Below the pieces are notes generated by a model, which searched no databases, was not told the DNA's origin, and saw only the letters and a list, made by a program, of their open reading frames with translations. A DNA stretch of 64,000 nucleotides, from positions 18,946,988 through 19,010,987 of the forward strand of contig NC_072458.1 of assembly GCF_027596085.1 (NCBI RefSeq), given 5' to 3'. The stretch comes from Anoplopoma fimbria. Its lineage: Eukaryota; Chordata; Actinopteri; Perciformes; Anoplopomatidae. Shown in pieces: positions 14,215 through 26,220 of the stretch (its first letter is position 1; each line of letters opens with the position of its first letter). Both the position numbers and the translations under genes were made by a program.

Positions 14215-15034
14215 TCAAGAGCGTTTGAGCAGCGCCAGCCTCTGCAGCAGCTGCAGCTGCCGGGATTTCAGCTGCTTCCTCTCCTGAGCATTCTTCCTCT
14301 CGCTGGCGTGAAGCTGCTGCAGGTACTCGGTGGCTCGCGTCAGGATGGCCACCTTGGGCGTCTTGGGGCAGTCCGCCAGGCCCGGGATCTCGTCCCGCAG
14401 CGACAGGAACCGCGAGCGCAGGTCGTTCCTCCGCTTGCGCTCGAGGAAATTGTGCGCCTTGCGCTTGTCCGTGTCCTCGCAGTCGGAGGACTGAGGGCTG
14501 GAGAGGTGGGAGAAGGAGAGGTGCTTCGAGGGGGAGCTTTGGGAACGGGGGTTGAGGAGGAAGAGGAGGAGGAGGAGGATGAGGAGGGAGGAGACGAAGG
14601 TGATGAGGAGGAGGTAGGAGAGCAGGCGTTGAAGTTGGGCGACTCCGAACGCACTCCGGCCGCAGTCCCGTGAGACTTCCTGCTGTCCAAGTTCAGAGGG
14701 GCGTGGCCGGGCCGGGGCTGGTGGTGGTGGTGGTGGTGGTGGTGGTGGTGGTGAGAGTTCTGGTGCGGCTGGGAGGAGGCCTCCTGCCGGACCCTCTTGC
14801 GAGGCGGCTCCACCGGCGTCGGGAGCGTGTCCGGGGAGGGGGCGGCATAGTTGTGCTGCTGTTGGTGTATGGAGATGTGGAAACGCTTCATGCCGGGGTC
14901 CATCGGGTCGGCTCGCACCGTGATGGTCACCGGTTTGCGAGTGTTGACCAGTCGACGAGGTTTGCGTTGCTGCTTGTGCTCCACCGTCACCACGTCGATC
15001 TCCTCTTCGTCCTCGTCTTTGTCATCCTCGTCGT
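14215..15034 (-). CDS. mycl: MYCL coding exon 3 (acidic region, linker, bHLH-leucine zipper), frame break inside
   Basis: The exon starts after a ctcttttcag acceptor and continues the codon split at the end of exon 2. The first frame encodes an acidic stretch ending EEEIDVVTVE, the L-Myc-specific central block, an 11-His run and a Ser run. From about 14500 down to the TGA at 14215-14217 the family sequence is in another frame: SDCEDTDKRKAHN, then the basic region ERKRRNDLRSRF, helix-loop-helix and a Leu heptad zone ending ALLKRS. The break must lie between about 14640 and 14520. The likely places are the (TCC)n Ser tract or the five-C run at 14547-14551. A sequencing or assembly indel is the simplest cause, since both sides are well conserved. 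Confidence 0.95.
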
Positions 15035-17694
15035 CTGAAAAGAGCAGGAGAGAAGCTATTAAACAGCTTGCTTTTAAAAAAAAACAACCAAAAAACCAAA
15101 AAACCACAACTGTTAATGACTGCAGGTTGTCAGCTGAAGTTGGGAAAATGAGTCACAATAATGAGCCACCTCCCTGGACACGCTCACTCTGGCCTCCTGC
15201 CTCCTTAAACCAATTAAATGCTTCTGTAAAAAGGAACCCACATATCCTCATTAAACCACAAACACACACACTGTGTCACAGTGATGATCAACAGTGAGGA
15301 GCTGGGTTAGAGCTGGGTTAGGCAGCACTCATGTGCAAAAATCGACAACTCTTCTTATCAAAAAGATCCGACTAACAGTTGACGCTGTGCACATTTAAAA
15401 GCCATTTAGCTGCTCCATTTACCAGAACAGAAACAGGGAATTAAATAATATGAGGGGAAACGGTCTTATCCACTTGACTCCTGGGGGATTTTCAAATACT
15501 CTTGTAAAACTGAAACACACTTTTAAAGTAATTGCACCTCTGTTGCTTCGCCTGCTCGGAAAGTAGTAATCTCTGTAATGATATCACAGTATAGAGGGGA
15601 TGGAGAGAAAAAAAAAAAAAAAGAGATGTGGAGGGAGGGGCGCCTGCCTTTTATGTGCAACAGCAATTATGAGACAGCAAATGTAATCTCATATTACGAG
15701 GCACACACAATTGATTCCCTCAAGTGGCCCTATATGGCTCTTTATCAGAGCTTAAAGCATACATGTATTTCAAATGATTGCTCCTCTTCTTTTGAGCGCA
15801 CGTTATCCCCCGAAATGTCACACAATACCGCCTCACACTCACGTCAAAGGATTCTGCACGCCTAGCCGACCTCCTAAACGTTCTAATCCCGCCTTTATTC
15901 ACAGCCCGGGCTGGCTCGGACCAAATCCACCCACTGACACAATTGGCGCTGCAGCCTGTTGAGCGGAGGAATGCAGCAACAAGTTCCCTTTGTGACATTC
16001 CACACACACCATTATGCATGGTCCTACATCACATGGTAGCCTAAATACCAACCTCTACCATATGGGGGTTCAAGGAAGTGGGAATGGAACAAAAAAAAAG
16101 CTCTGGAGTCTTTGGCTAGATGTGATCACTAAAAACAAGGGTTGTTGCACAGAGTTCCAATAATAATAATAATAATTGAAAAAAAAAAAAGAGTATTCTC
16201 ATTGAATTCATGCCAAATGTGAGCCGGGGAGTGCAGGAGAGGATATTGTTATCATAAGTCAGGCTGGAGGAACAGGGAGAGGGAGCAGCTGGTCTGCTGG
16301 AGCCCGGCCAAGCAGCAGATGTTTCAATGGGCGTGTCGCTCTCCAGTCTTGAAGCATGTGTTGCATGCACCAAGGTAACGCAATGCAGTCATCATGTGCC
16401 ATGCCAAGCCTTGTGGCCAGATTATAGCCAATCAAAAGCGAAATATTAACTTCAAATCAGACTTAGATTTGACTAGTAACCATCACAACATGTACTTTTA
16501 AAACAACAAAGTAGTTATGCTTATGGAAAATTAAATATTCACTTAAATCAGAGAGAGAAAAATGGACTAGTAACCCTTTCAACATATACTTTTAAAACAG
16601 AGTAGTTACGCTTATGGAAAATTAAATATTCACTTAAATCAGAGAGAAAAAATTGACTAGTAACCCTTTCAACATATACTTTTAAAACAACAAAGTAGTT
16701 ATGCTTATGGAAAATTAAATATTCACTTAAATCAGAGAGAGAAAATTGACTAGTAACCCTTTCAAGATATACTTTTAAAACAACAAAGTAGTTATGCTTA
16801 TGGCAAATTAGAGGAATATTATTAAAAGCTTCCATAAAAAAGGTGTGATATGGTCACTTAACTATCGAGTATCTCAGACACATAAAGTTGCCTTTACAGG
16901 CCATAATAATAATAACAACCATAACCCTCACTTCACCACTATAAGTCAAAGCAGTGTTTATTATAGCGACATGTCCCTATAAATAAAAAGTATTAAGTTT
17001 CATATTGTCACTGACCTGATGAGTCGGTGTGAGACTCTGAACCAGAGGACACTTGCTTCTTACATCCACCGGTTGACGGGAAAGTGAGCACCGCAGCCGG
17101 GTCCACGCAGTCTGCAGCCAGGGCTGATGGCTCAGCCGGTGCGCACTGCGTCCTCCCCGGCGACGCCACCACAGCCACCGCCGCTGCTGCTGCTGCTTTG
17201 GCTGCGGAGGTGGAGGTGGTGGTGGTGGTGGTGGTGGTGGTCCCGGGACAGGAGGCGCATCTCTCCCCTACAACTCTCTCCAGCTGCTGCCCGGCGGAGA
17301 AGCCGCTCCACATGCAGTCCTGGATGATGATGGAGCTCAGGTTCCCAAAGGAGTCATTGGAGGCGGTCAGCTTGCAGGGCAGGTCCTGATGCTGCTGCTG
17401 TTGTTGTTGTTGTTCATCCTCCTGTCCTAAGAAGTGGGACACCCACTCCAGCTTGTCCCCCAGAGATGGGTGCAGCAGCCCGACCCTGCCCTGCCCTTCC
17501 ACCGCCCTGATAGGGGACATGGGTGGGGTTGGCACCAGCTCGAATTTCTTCCATATGTCCTCACTGGGAGCAGTGGACTTGAAGAAATCCTCATCTGGGT
17601 CGTGGTGGTCGTCGTAGAAATAGTGTTGGTAGTGGTCCAGGTGGTCCATGTCCCAGTTGTCATACCGAGGCGCGGTGCTGCTGATGCCCGGCAT
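14215..17694 (-). CDS. mycl: L-Myc transcription factor, gene span of the two coding exons
   Basis: MYCL pairs with MAX and binds E-boxes in the nucleus to drive growth genes. Coding exons are 17694-17016 and 15034-14215, joined in phase 1 with consensus GT-AG ends. MYC box I is at residues about 40-61, with the PTPPMSP phosphodegron core. MYC box II (DCMWSGFS) is at about 126-133. The 'RKPVTITVRADP' and 'HFHISIHQQQHNY'-type block marks the L-Myc branch rather than c-Myc or N-Myc. The bHLH-leucine zipper is at the C-terminus. The summed coding length is 1499 nt, one short of a multiple of three. The bHLH-Zip reads in a different frame from the rest of exon 3, so the assembled gene has a one-base deficit (or a two-base excess). 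The intact protein would be about 499 residues against 364 in human; the extra length comes from homopolymer runs. Confidence 0.96.
15035..17015 (-). other. MYCL intron 2
   Basis: Bounded by gtcagt donor (17015) and cttttcag acceptor (15035). It holds a 93-bp tandem repeat (16471-16808). The segment at about 15650-16020 is non-repetitive and contains balanced AT and GC motifs, so it could be a conserved regulatory element. That would need a cross-species alignment to support. Confidence 0.8.
16471..16808. repeat. tandem repeat, unit about 93 bp, 3.6 copies
   Basis: The block 'gactagtaac' recurs at 16471, 16565, 16655 and 16748. Each is followed by 'acttttaaaac', 'agttatgcttatgg' and 'attcacttaaatcagag'. 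It lies in MYCL intron 2. A repeated 31-residue pattern in a minus-strand open frame is only a shadow of this array. Confidence 0.95.
17016..17694 (-). CDS. mycl: MYCL coding exon 2 (MYC boxes I and II)
   Basis: The exon encodes 226 codons plus one base. The ATG at 17694 is chosen because it is the first ATG after the acceptors and gives MPGISSTAPRY before the conserved DHYQHYFYD block. A second in-frame ATG (residue 16) would match the human start more closely. MYC box I follows at 40-61 and MYC box II at 122-139. Between and after them are runs of seven Gln (95-101), nine Thr and an Ala-rich tract, encoded by trinucleotide repeats. The exon ends SESHTDSS plus one base at the donor. The probable acceptor is at 17750, with an alternative at 17700. 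Confidence 0.95.
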
Positions 17695-17749
17695 GGAGGC
17701 TGCAGGCGGGCAGGGGTGGGTGGGGTGGATCACTCCCTGTTCCCTCTGT

Positions 17750-18424
17750 CTGCAGACACACAGACAACAGTTGTGTCAGAATTAAACCTGCATATTCTCA
17801 CCTTAATGATCACACATCTGTCAGGGAAATGTGACCATGAATACTGCAACATTCTGGTTAAATAAATAAGTGTTTGTTGTCCTTCCCCTTCAGAGAAACA
17901 TCCACTGGGAGGTGTAACTGTTAATCAGAGGAGCTGTGGCCAATTAGAACATGATGTGCCAATTAAGACTACAACCTCCTAATAAGGTCACTGAGAACCA
18001 TTAGGGAGGAAAAATGTTGTTTTTTTTACAAAGTAACATATGCTCAAATGTTACTTTACTGAGTGAAGCTACTCTTGTGTTGCTGCTGAGAAGTTCAAGT
18101 TTCGCAACAGTGTTTCATTACATAACACTGCTTTAGTAGTATACTGTGACAGAGAGAGGAGGAGGAGAGGAGGAGGAGAGGGTTTCTATTTTCTGCTGAC
18201 TGCTCAGCAGAAATTAAAGTGATTCAATTAGGTAGAAATAGATTAATTGGATGGACAGGTACCCCCCTCCTGCCTGTGTAAAGTAGTTGACTTCCTCCTC
18301 CTCGGTTTAAACTCCTTCCCCTCAAAGCGCAAACAATTCAGCTGCGACTGAAGAGCTGCTGCTGCTGATGATGATCACTTAATTACGCAGCAGACGCGCT
18401 GGGAATCTGCAAAACCCTCCTCCC

Positions 18425-18470
<46 letters not shown>

Positions 18471-18547
18471 TCCCCACACTAATATAACCTCCATTTGTGT
18501 GAAATGTGCGATTGAACATCATTAACGTGGAATAAAGCGAGTTTTAC
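17750..18547 (-). other. MYCL intron 1
   Basis: The interval between the gtaaaa donor at 18547 and the tgtctgcag acceptor at 17750. It includes an A43 homopolymer on the plus strand (18426-18468), which is a U43 run in the transcript. Confidence 0.65.
18426..18468. repeat. poly(A) homopolymer, 43 bp
   Basis: Uninterrupted A run read directly. It lies in MYCL intron 1. Its length may be imprecise in the assembly. Confidence 0.97.
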
Positions 18548-18800
18548 CTGGTGTTGAGAGTGAAAAACCTGCCTGCGTCCTCATAGATCCACCGTGCGTA
18601 AAATCACCAACAAAAAAAAAAAAAAAAAACACCAAAAACCAGCAGCGGCCAAAATGATTCCTTAATCGGCCTCCAATGTGAGCTGTTCCTCTTGGATGTC
18701 TTCTCCTGGTTTGTAAACAGTTTTATTTGGGGGTGGTAAAAAAAAAAACCGAGTTGGTCGCAGAGGAGGCTGGATGTGCCTCGGCTGTGGTCACTTTCTT
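18548..18800 (-). other. probable non-coding exon 1 of MYCL (5'UTR)
   Basis: MYC-family genes start with a non-coding exon. A good donor (ccag|gtaaaac) lies at 18548, about 850 bp upstream of coding exon 2. The transcription start is not fixed; a 'catatag' TATA-like motif at about 18814-18823 (minus strand) would place it near 18790. Confidence 0.45.
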
Positions 18801-18926
18801 TGCCGACTACTGCACTATATGATCTGGGGGAAAGGAGAGTTGGCTGTTACGCATAAGAAGGCGGGTCGTAGTAGGAGAGCCACGCCTGCTGTTTAAAGGT
18901 GCAGCACACTCAAATGCATGGTGCTC

Positions 18927-18930
<4 letters not shown>
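18801..18930 (-). promoter_or_regulatory. probable MYCL core promoter
   Basis: Upstream of exon 1 are a TATA-like element (about 18814-18823) and a GC/KLF-like box (aggcgtggc) at about 18883. A (GA)n array at 18931-18967 lies just beyond. Position relative to exon 1 is the main argument. Confidence 0.35.

Positions 18931-18967
<37 letters not shown>
18931..18967. repeat. (GA)n microsatellite next to the MYCL promoter
   Basis: About 18 GA units, read directly. Confidence 0.96.
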
Positions 18968-18970
<3 letters not shown>

Positions 18971-19161
18971 AGATCTTATGACACTGGTTTGATGAGATCA
19001 CACTGCTTTTTGCAATAATTGGCCCATGCAAACATAATAACAGGTGTATGTGAGATGGAATGCATGGAATTGCACTCACACACACACACCTGTGTTTGAT
19101 CATCACGCTGCATGACAAAAAAAAAAAAAGGAGGACATCTTCTGCAGCAGGCAGGGATGAG

Positions 19162-19163
<2 letters not shown>

Positions 19164-19213
<50 letters not shown>
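19164..19213. repeat. (TG)n microsatellite
   Basis: About 25 TG units read directly. Confidence 0.96.
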
Positions 19214-19214
<1 letters not shown>

Positions 19215-19384
19215 TCACAGTGATTTCATGCGGACATATGGCTGCAGTATCTGATGTCGCCCATGCATCTCACAGTCTCTGTAATCAATATCAAGCCTAT
19301 GATGTATAGCCCCGTCCGTCCGCTCAGAGAGTCATTATGGAAGCTGTGTCTGCCATGTCATGTGTGTGTCAACCACCTCGACAG

Positions 19385-19387
<3 letters not shown>

Positions 19388-19472
<85 letters not shown>
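19388..19472. repeat. (CA)n microsatellite
   Basis: About 42 CA units, 175 bp from the complementary (TG)n array at 19164-19213. Confidence 0.97.
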
Positions 19473-19475
<3 letters not shown>

Positions 19476-20650
19476 CGCAGACACACAGCAACAACTGCTG
19501 ACTCTTGTTGTTCTTGACACATGAAACCTTCTCAGTCTTGCCCTTTCACCTGCTTTTTTCTTTTTTTGCAGCCGTGAAACTAAACTTCAGCACACACACT
19601 GGCTCGTGAGGATTGGTAATTGAGAAACATCCTTCCTACAACTGCTCCTGTGAAGTTCCCCCTCCAGGTCTCCACAGTCGAGAGCAGACAGCGTGAAATC
19701 CTTGTCTGTCCGGTTCATCTCACCGTCAAACTCAGACGCCTCTCTTCTCCTCCTCTTTTCCTTCAAACCCGTCTTCTGTCACTCATCCTCTATTCTTCTC
19801 TCCTCAGTTACACTCTTGCCTACTCTCCCAGCCCCCCTCTTGCGCTTTTATCCTCAGTCACCCCTTAATCAAAAAGATCTTGACCCTACATGAAACAGGG
19901 AGACCTCAGAGGGGCCGTATCCCAGGAGAGATCCTACAAAGACACAAGAACTAACCGACTGCGTCTTTCCCAATCTGCATCGCTTTTTCTCCCTCTGCTC
20001 CTGATCCCTCTTTCTCTCTGTGCTTTTATCTCCTTCCTTTAAGTCTTTCTGCCTTGTTACATACTTTGAAATGCTTAATCTGCCTACACTCCGCTTTGAA
20101 TTAATCATCAAAAGGGAATGGGTGCAAGGGCCCGCTCCTTCAAATGAAAAGAAAAGAAATGTCTCTTTTTAGATACAATACGTAGAGTAAGTGAGCTCAG
20201 CCCTTTTTATAAGGAGTCTCAATGTAAATTTAAATTATTTAAACGTACAAAAATGTGCACACAATTCACTGATATGTAAATGTCAGTATGAGATCCTAAC
20301 ATGGATGTGTGAGGTTTATTTACAGTAATTCCTCTGTGGATTAGGGATCCTTGTTTGCATGAAAATAGGAGGGGGAACTGGTGAGGCGTGCTCAACCTCT
20401 GATCTGTCTCCATCTTTTTTTTTCTAGAAACCCCCCGAATACATACATTAACATGCCAGAGACCCTCTCATAGGATTAGTTAAACGTTTTTACTCGCAAT
20501 GTGCCAATTAAGTGCTTTCTGCTCCCAGAATGGAGAAGCTGATGGTTCTTATCCGCCATGTGCATATTAATATATAACATTATAGGGATTGTGTGCAACA
20601 GCGTTAGGTGAAAGTGTACTGATGCTAATGCCAACCTTGACAACAGTGAC
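19473..20650. other. intergenic, nothing recognised
   Basis: A pyrimidine-rich stretch (about 19670-20050) followed by AT-rich DNA. No exon or repeat family is recognised. Confidence 0.5.
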
Positions 20651-21302
20651 TTAGTTCAACATTTTGGGGGAAATATGCTCATTGGCATTCTTGCTGAGAT
20701 TGATTTATTATTATTTACGCTACACATGAGGCTACAGCCAGTTATCTAAGCTTAGCTTAGCACAAAAGATTGAAAACAGGGGGAAACAGCTAGCCATGCT
20801 CCTGTCCAAATCTGTCTAACAGCACATTTAAAGCAAAATAAAGTGAAACCTTGTTTGTTTAATTCGCTCTAAAACTAAAGTGTAAAAATTACAAGTTGTA
20901 GTTTTAAAGCATGTTATGTGCAGGACTTTTTCTTGGCTGGTTGCAGGGACCTTCTAGTAGTGGTTGTAGCTACAAATCACTGAGCCCGGCTAAGAAATAA
21001 ATAGCACCCAAAATGCTCCACAGTTAATAATAAAAATGCATAAAAGTAAACAGCATGAAAACACACAAGTAATAAAATGGAAGCGGATACTTAAAATTAA
21101 AGCATAAGACACTAAACAAAATTAAAAGATAAAACCAGAAGCAATTGCAAGCAACAAATTTATAAAAACGACAACCTTTATGAGTTATAGCCTGGGACAG
21201 ACTGTTTCCAGTCTTTATGCTAAGCTAAGCTAACCAGCTGCTAGCTATAATTACTATAACATTTTACTGTACACACATGAGACTGGGGTCAATCTTCACA
21301 TA
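20651..21302. mobile_element. full-length percomorph MITE (family A) with long imperfect inverted ends
   Basis: The left end carries 'ttagttcaacattttgggg', then 'aagcttagcttagcaca' and 'acagggggaaacagctagcc'. The right end (21180-21302) carries the same blocks inverted, including 'gtctttatgctaagctaagc' and 'acatgagactggggtcaatc'. The element is therefore a fold-back, non-autonomous DNA transposon of the family also seen at 2541 and 39315. It has no coding capacity. Confidence 0.75.
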
Positions 21303-22084
<782 letters not shown>

Positions 22085-22574
22085 ATATCAGATTCACACA
22101 TTGATTTACAACAGATGTTAGCTCTCACCATGTCATTCAGATTGTGAAAGAATAGCAACATATACATATAAATATAAATGTGCAGAGGTCTGCTTTGTTC
22201 ACTGTCACTTTGCTGAAAATATAATTAAAACCTCTTCACACAGGAACATTAATATTTACATAACAGGCAATCGCTCAATGTGTGCAAAGAGATGATTTAT
22301 TGCGGTAAAGAAGAGAGGATTGATGGGAGGGGATTGACAAGTGTTGACCCCCTCCCTCCTCCAGGGGTCACCCATCAAGTCACTCCTTCCAACCGCTCCG
22401 TCTCCCACCCGACTCTGACCTTCCAGACTGATCAATGAACACCTAGTCTGGGACCCGCCCACCACCAGCGTGTCTGTGGTGTCTGAGCCGCCACAGGTTC
22501 AATTCATGTAATCTGGGGAGACTGGAGAGGAAAAGGGACAGCTGCTACCTACTGGATTGTGTTGACCCCCTGCT

Positions 22575-22575
<1 letters not shown>

Positions 22576-22629
<54 letters not shown>

Positions 22630-22681
22630 GCACACACACGGTAAGGATCGCCTTTCAGTCCAGATGCTCATTACGTGGAGC

Positions 22682-22765
<84 letters not shown>
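22576..22765. repeat. two (CA)n microsatellites, 22576-22624 and 22687-22765
   Basis: Two CA arrays are separated by 62 bp of unique sequence, which contains no gene. Confidence 0.96.
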
Positions 22766-22767
<2 letters not shown>

Positions 22768-23096
22768 ATACACTGTTGTCTCTCTGTCTAACCCCTCCAC
22801 ATTGTCCCATGTTTTGTTTTTAAAAGGGTCAGTTTGCAAGAGAACTACAAAAATAAACTGACTTTAACTGTCAGATTCACAGCTGGACGAACTTCTCACT
22901 CTCTTATCTTTTTGTAAGCATGTTTTTTGGATCAGCATCTTTTGGAGGAGGACACCTAAACCTATGGAGAGAAAAAAGAAAATCAAAATCTTCTTCTCTT
23001 AATTTTGATTCAGATGTTTATGAGCTGCTTGTTTTTTTCAAGTCCCTGTAAATAGACAACGCTTTACAATCAAATGAACACGTCAACCGTCTGACC

Positions 23097-23767
23097 TTAA
23101 AGTTACTGTGAGGAACTTTTAACTGGTTATGAGACATGCAGAAAGACTTTCGCTTGGCTGAAACACATAGACAGACATCCATTCATGCTCACATCCACAC
23201 CTACTGGCAATTTAGAGTCATTCATGACCTAAACTGGTTATGAAACAGTCTCAATTTCAAACTGACGCCTCTAAATGACCTACGTGAGTAAACAAGACCA
23301 TCAGCGAGAAGATTGGCCATTTCTATGTAATTATTCTTAATGCTTATCATCTGTGCCACCGGGTCGAATTTCAGGTGAAATCAGATCATGCAGGTCCACC
23401 ACAATATCCTTCAGCTCAGAATCCAGCAGGGGCCTCCAGCAGAGACCAGCTCACCGTCAACAGAGACAGATCTGGCTGCAGTGGGAAGATTTGGCGGGAG
23501 GGAAAAAAAGCTGCTCTGCCCGTCCCTGCTGGGCGGAAACACCAACACCACTACTGCTGGTGATCCAGGCCATGTTGTTGCCCGCTGGAGGGAAGGGAGG
23601 CCAAGAGAGAACCAGAACCAGGACTGAGCAGAGCGGACTGTCAGACCGCTGCTGCAGTAAAACTAGGCTTTTTTTAAAGGGACTCTGGGGCTTGGCAACA
23701 CCACCACTTTTGTCTGCAGTGACCGCCCAAATCAACACAAAATGAAAGTTCTTTGCAGTAGCTTTAA
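23097..23767. mobile_element. MITE with TTAA ends (piggyBac-like)
   Basis: The ends are TTAA-agttactgtgaggaac at 23097 and the imperfect inverted match gttctttgcagtagct-TTAA at 23767. The terminal inverted repeats are about 24 bp with some mismatches. TTAA at both outer ends is the target-site hallmark of piggyBac-type elements. No transposase is encoded; an open frame of 183 codons that overlaps it on the minus strand (23457-24008) has no recognisable domain. Confidence 0.6.
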
Positions 23768-24109
23768 CCATTTGATGCCAGTCCCTAACCTTAAACATCT
23801 TATGGGAGTTCTGCAAATGTGGAAGTTCATCTAGACCCTGTCTGCAGCAGGCTACATCCATGGCTCTATAATGGTTCTGTACATAACCACAACTGTGCAA
23901 AAACGACAGCTTTGTGTAATCAAATGATGAATTGATTTTAATCGAACAGCAACACGGCCAATGATTAGCAGTTATAGAAAAAGTCAAAGGAAAAGGCAAG
24001 AAATCCATTCAGCCTGTCCCAGGTACGACTAAACGCTGAATACCAAGAGGGAGCTTACCTCCTCGCTTTCACATGTGAAGAACACACCGTCTCTGTTATG
24101 TTTCTACCT

Positions 24110-24218
<109 letters not shown>

Positions 24219-24383
24219 GAGCATATACAGCGGCCCAACCCAAATTACACACACATCAACGATAGTGATTGACAAGCTGATGTTACTCAGTTGCTTCTCT
24301 TCTTTTCTTCTGTGACTTTTTATTGCATTCTGGGTAGAAATCAATTCTGGAGGAACAGGCTGTCAGCACAGACTGTTCCCTGG

Positions 24384-24456
24384 AGAGAGAGGGGGGTGGG
24401 GGGGGGGGGGTAGAGAGGGGGTAAAGAGAGAGGGGGTGAACGTGAAAAAAGAGGGG

Positions 24457-24500
<44 letters not shown>

Positions 24501-24700
24501 AGAAAGCAAGGGAATAACAAGTGTCTGCGGGAGAAGGAGAGAAGAGGAGGGGGACATGAAGGGGAAAGATGCTGTGCAAAATAATGAATAAGAAAGGAGA
24601 GGGGGTGTGAAGAACGCAGAGGTATTATATAGGGAGTGAGGGGGAGAAAGAGGGAGAGACAGAAGGGGTGGGGGGAGAAACGGCATGATGGAGATTAAGT
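24384..24700. repeat. purine-rich low-complexity stretch with (TG)n core (24463-24499)
   Basis: Plus-strand purine-rich DNA with G runs flanks about 18 TG units. The pyrimidine strand is open as a spurious Pro/Ser/Leu frame. Confidence 0.8.
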
Positions 24701-24846
24701 GAGGTGAAGAGATAGCAGCTCACAGGAACAGACTTGAAGAAAACGGTTCAATTACATAACTGATATTTGGCAGGGCAGTGTTATTAAGCATTCTTGAAGC
24801 ATTGCACATTCTGACACACACATACACTGACAGATATACACACGCA

Positions 24847-25161
<315 letters not shown>

Positions 25162-25799
25162 TATGAGTTATAACCGACTGAGATGATTGCTTTGAATGTG
25201 TCTACAGAGTTTCTTAGAGAAGATTATTGGGGAATTCTCCGGTTATGTTCGAAGTCTTGATTTAATCATTACCTCATTTTTGTGAAAAATGTTATGTTCA
25301 AGAGTGTTTCCCCTTTGGATGATCTGGACTTCAGGCATTCTCTAATGTTAGCAATTAGCAATGAGGCAATGCTAAATAGGACAAGGTGGGTTGAACTCAT
25401 GTGGCCTCCAGCCGGTGAAAAGCATTCGTTAAGGTTTTGTGTGATGAAAATGTACCGTCTGTGTCTTTTTGTATCAATAGTCAAATTATACAGCAGCATT
25501 ACCTCATGCTCTGGCCAACTGGGAGCAGTAAAAACAGTCTGTGAACACAATAATGACACATTGTGCCCTCATAAAGTTGTTATAGATTGATTGATTGTTT
25601 GAGGGTCCTCCCCCATGTGGTGACATCATAAAGACACTAGACAGCAACAGCAACCGGGATGGACAAATGACCAATCGCAACATACAATACCACAAATATA
25701 CATCATAAAAAAGTCTTAAAATGCTGAATACCATGTTTTCCGTGTTATCTGAATGTGTTAGCAAACAAGTCTCTACAGTGTCACTTTCCATCCATTACA

Positions 25800-26220
25800 G
25801 CTTGACACTCACATTACTTTTGCTGAGTATTGCAAATATTTAGGAATTTGGCTCGACAATAGACTGTCCTTCAAGATTCATATTCAACATTTGAACAAGT
25901 ATGAACAATCAAACCAGGCTCCTAGCATAAAATTAAAGAATATCTGTTTTCTTTTCACTGTAAAACTTTGTTCAGTCATGTCTTCATGTCAGTTCTCAAC
26001 TACGGTTTGTGTTCTGTGTTGTACATCAACACTTCAGCTGTTAGATCCCGTGTATCATATCGCATTACGCTTTATCACAAGTGACACATTTCATACTCAT
26101 CAGTGTTTTCTGTATCACACGGTTGGATGGAACTCCAAGAAGAAATACACATCTCATGTTATTCATTTGTAAAGCTTTACTGTTGAAGCTTAAACTACCT
26201 CATATCACAACCAGTAACTA
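25800..26220 (+). pseudogene. degenerate LINE reverse-transcriptase C-terminal fragment
   Basis: In one frame the sequence reads EYCKYLGIWLDNRLSFKIHI (about 25820-25880), the 'KYLG-W-D--LSF--HI' motif found just after the RT domain in many fish non-LTR elements. After frame shifts it reads ALRFITSDTFHTHQC and then VGWNS (about 26070-26140), the next conserved block. No intact frame remains. A matching 3' tail lies at 27165-27272, with unrelated sequence between. Confidence 0.72.

Noticed and set aside
14340..14520. Alternative C-terminus of MYCL in the unshifted frame
   Set aside because: After the Ser run this frame gives an Arg/Ser/Thr-rich tail with no family match, while the conserved bHLH-zipper is in the other frame over the same bases.
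16548..16835. Repeated-motif protein on the minus strand
   Set aside because: The roughly 31-residue repeat is the translation of the 93-bp intronic tandem array.
17434..17865. Plus-strand open frame opposite MYCL exon 2
   Set aside because: It is the antisense shadow of the GC-rich MYCL exon and has no family motif.
23457..24008. 183-codon minus-strand open frame
   Set aside because: It overlaps the right part of a TTAA-ended MITE, has no domain or splice context and ends in low-complexity sequence.
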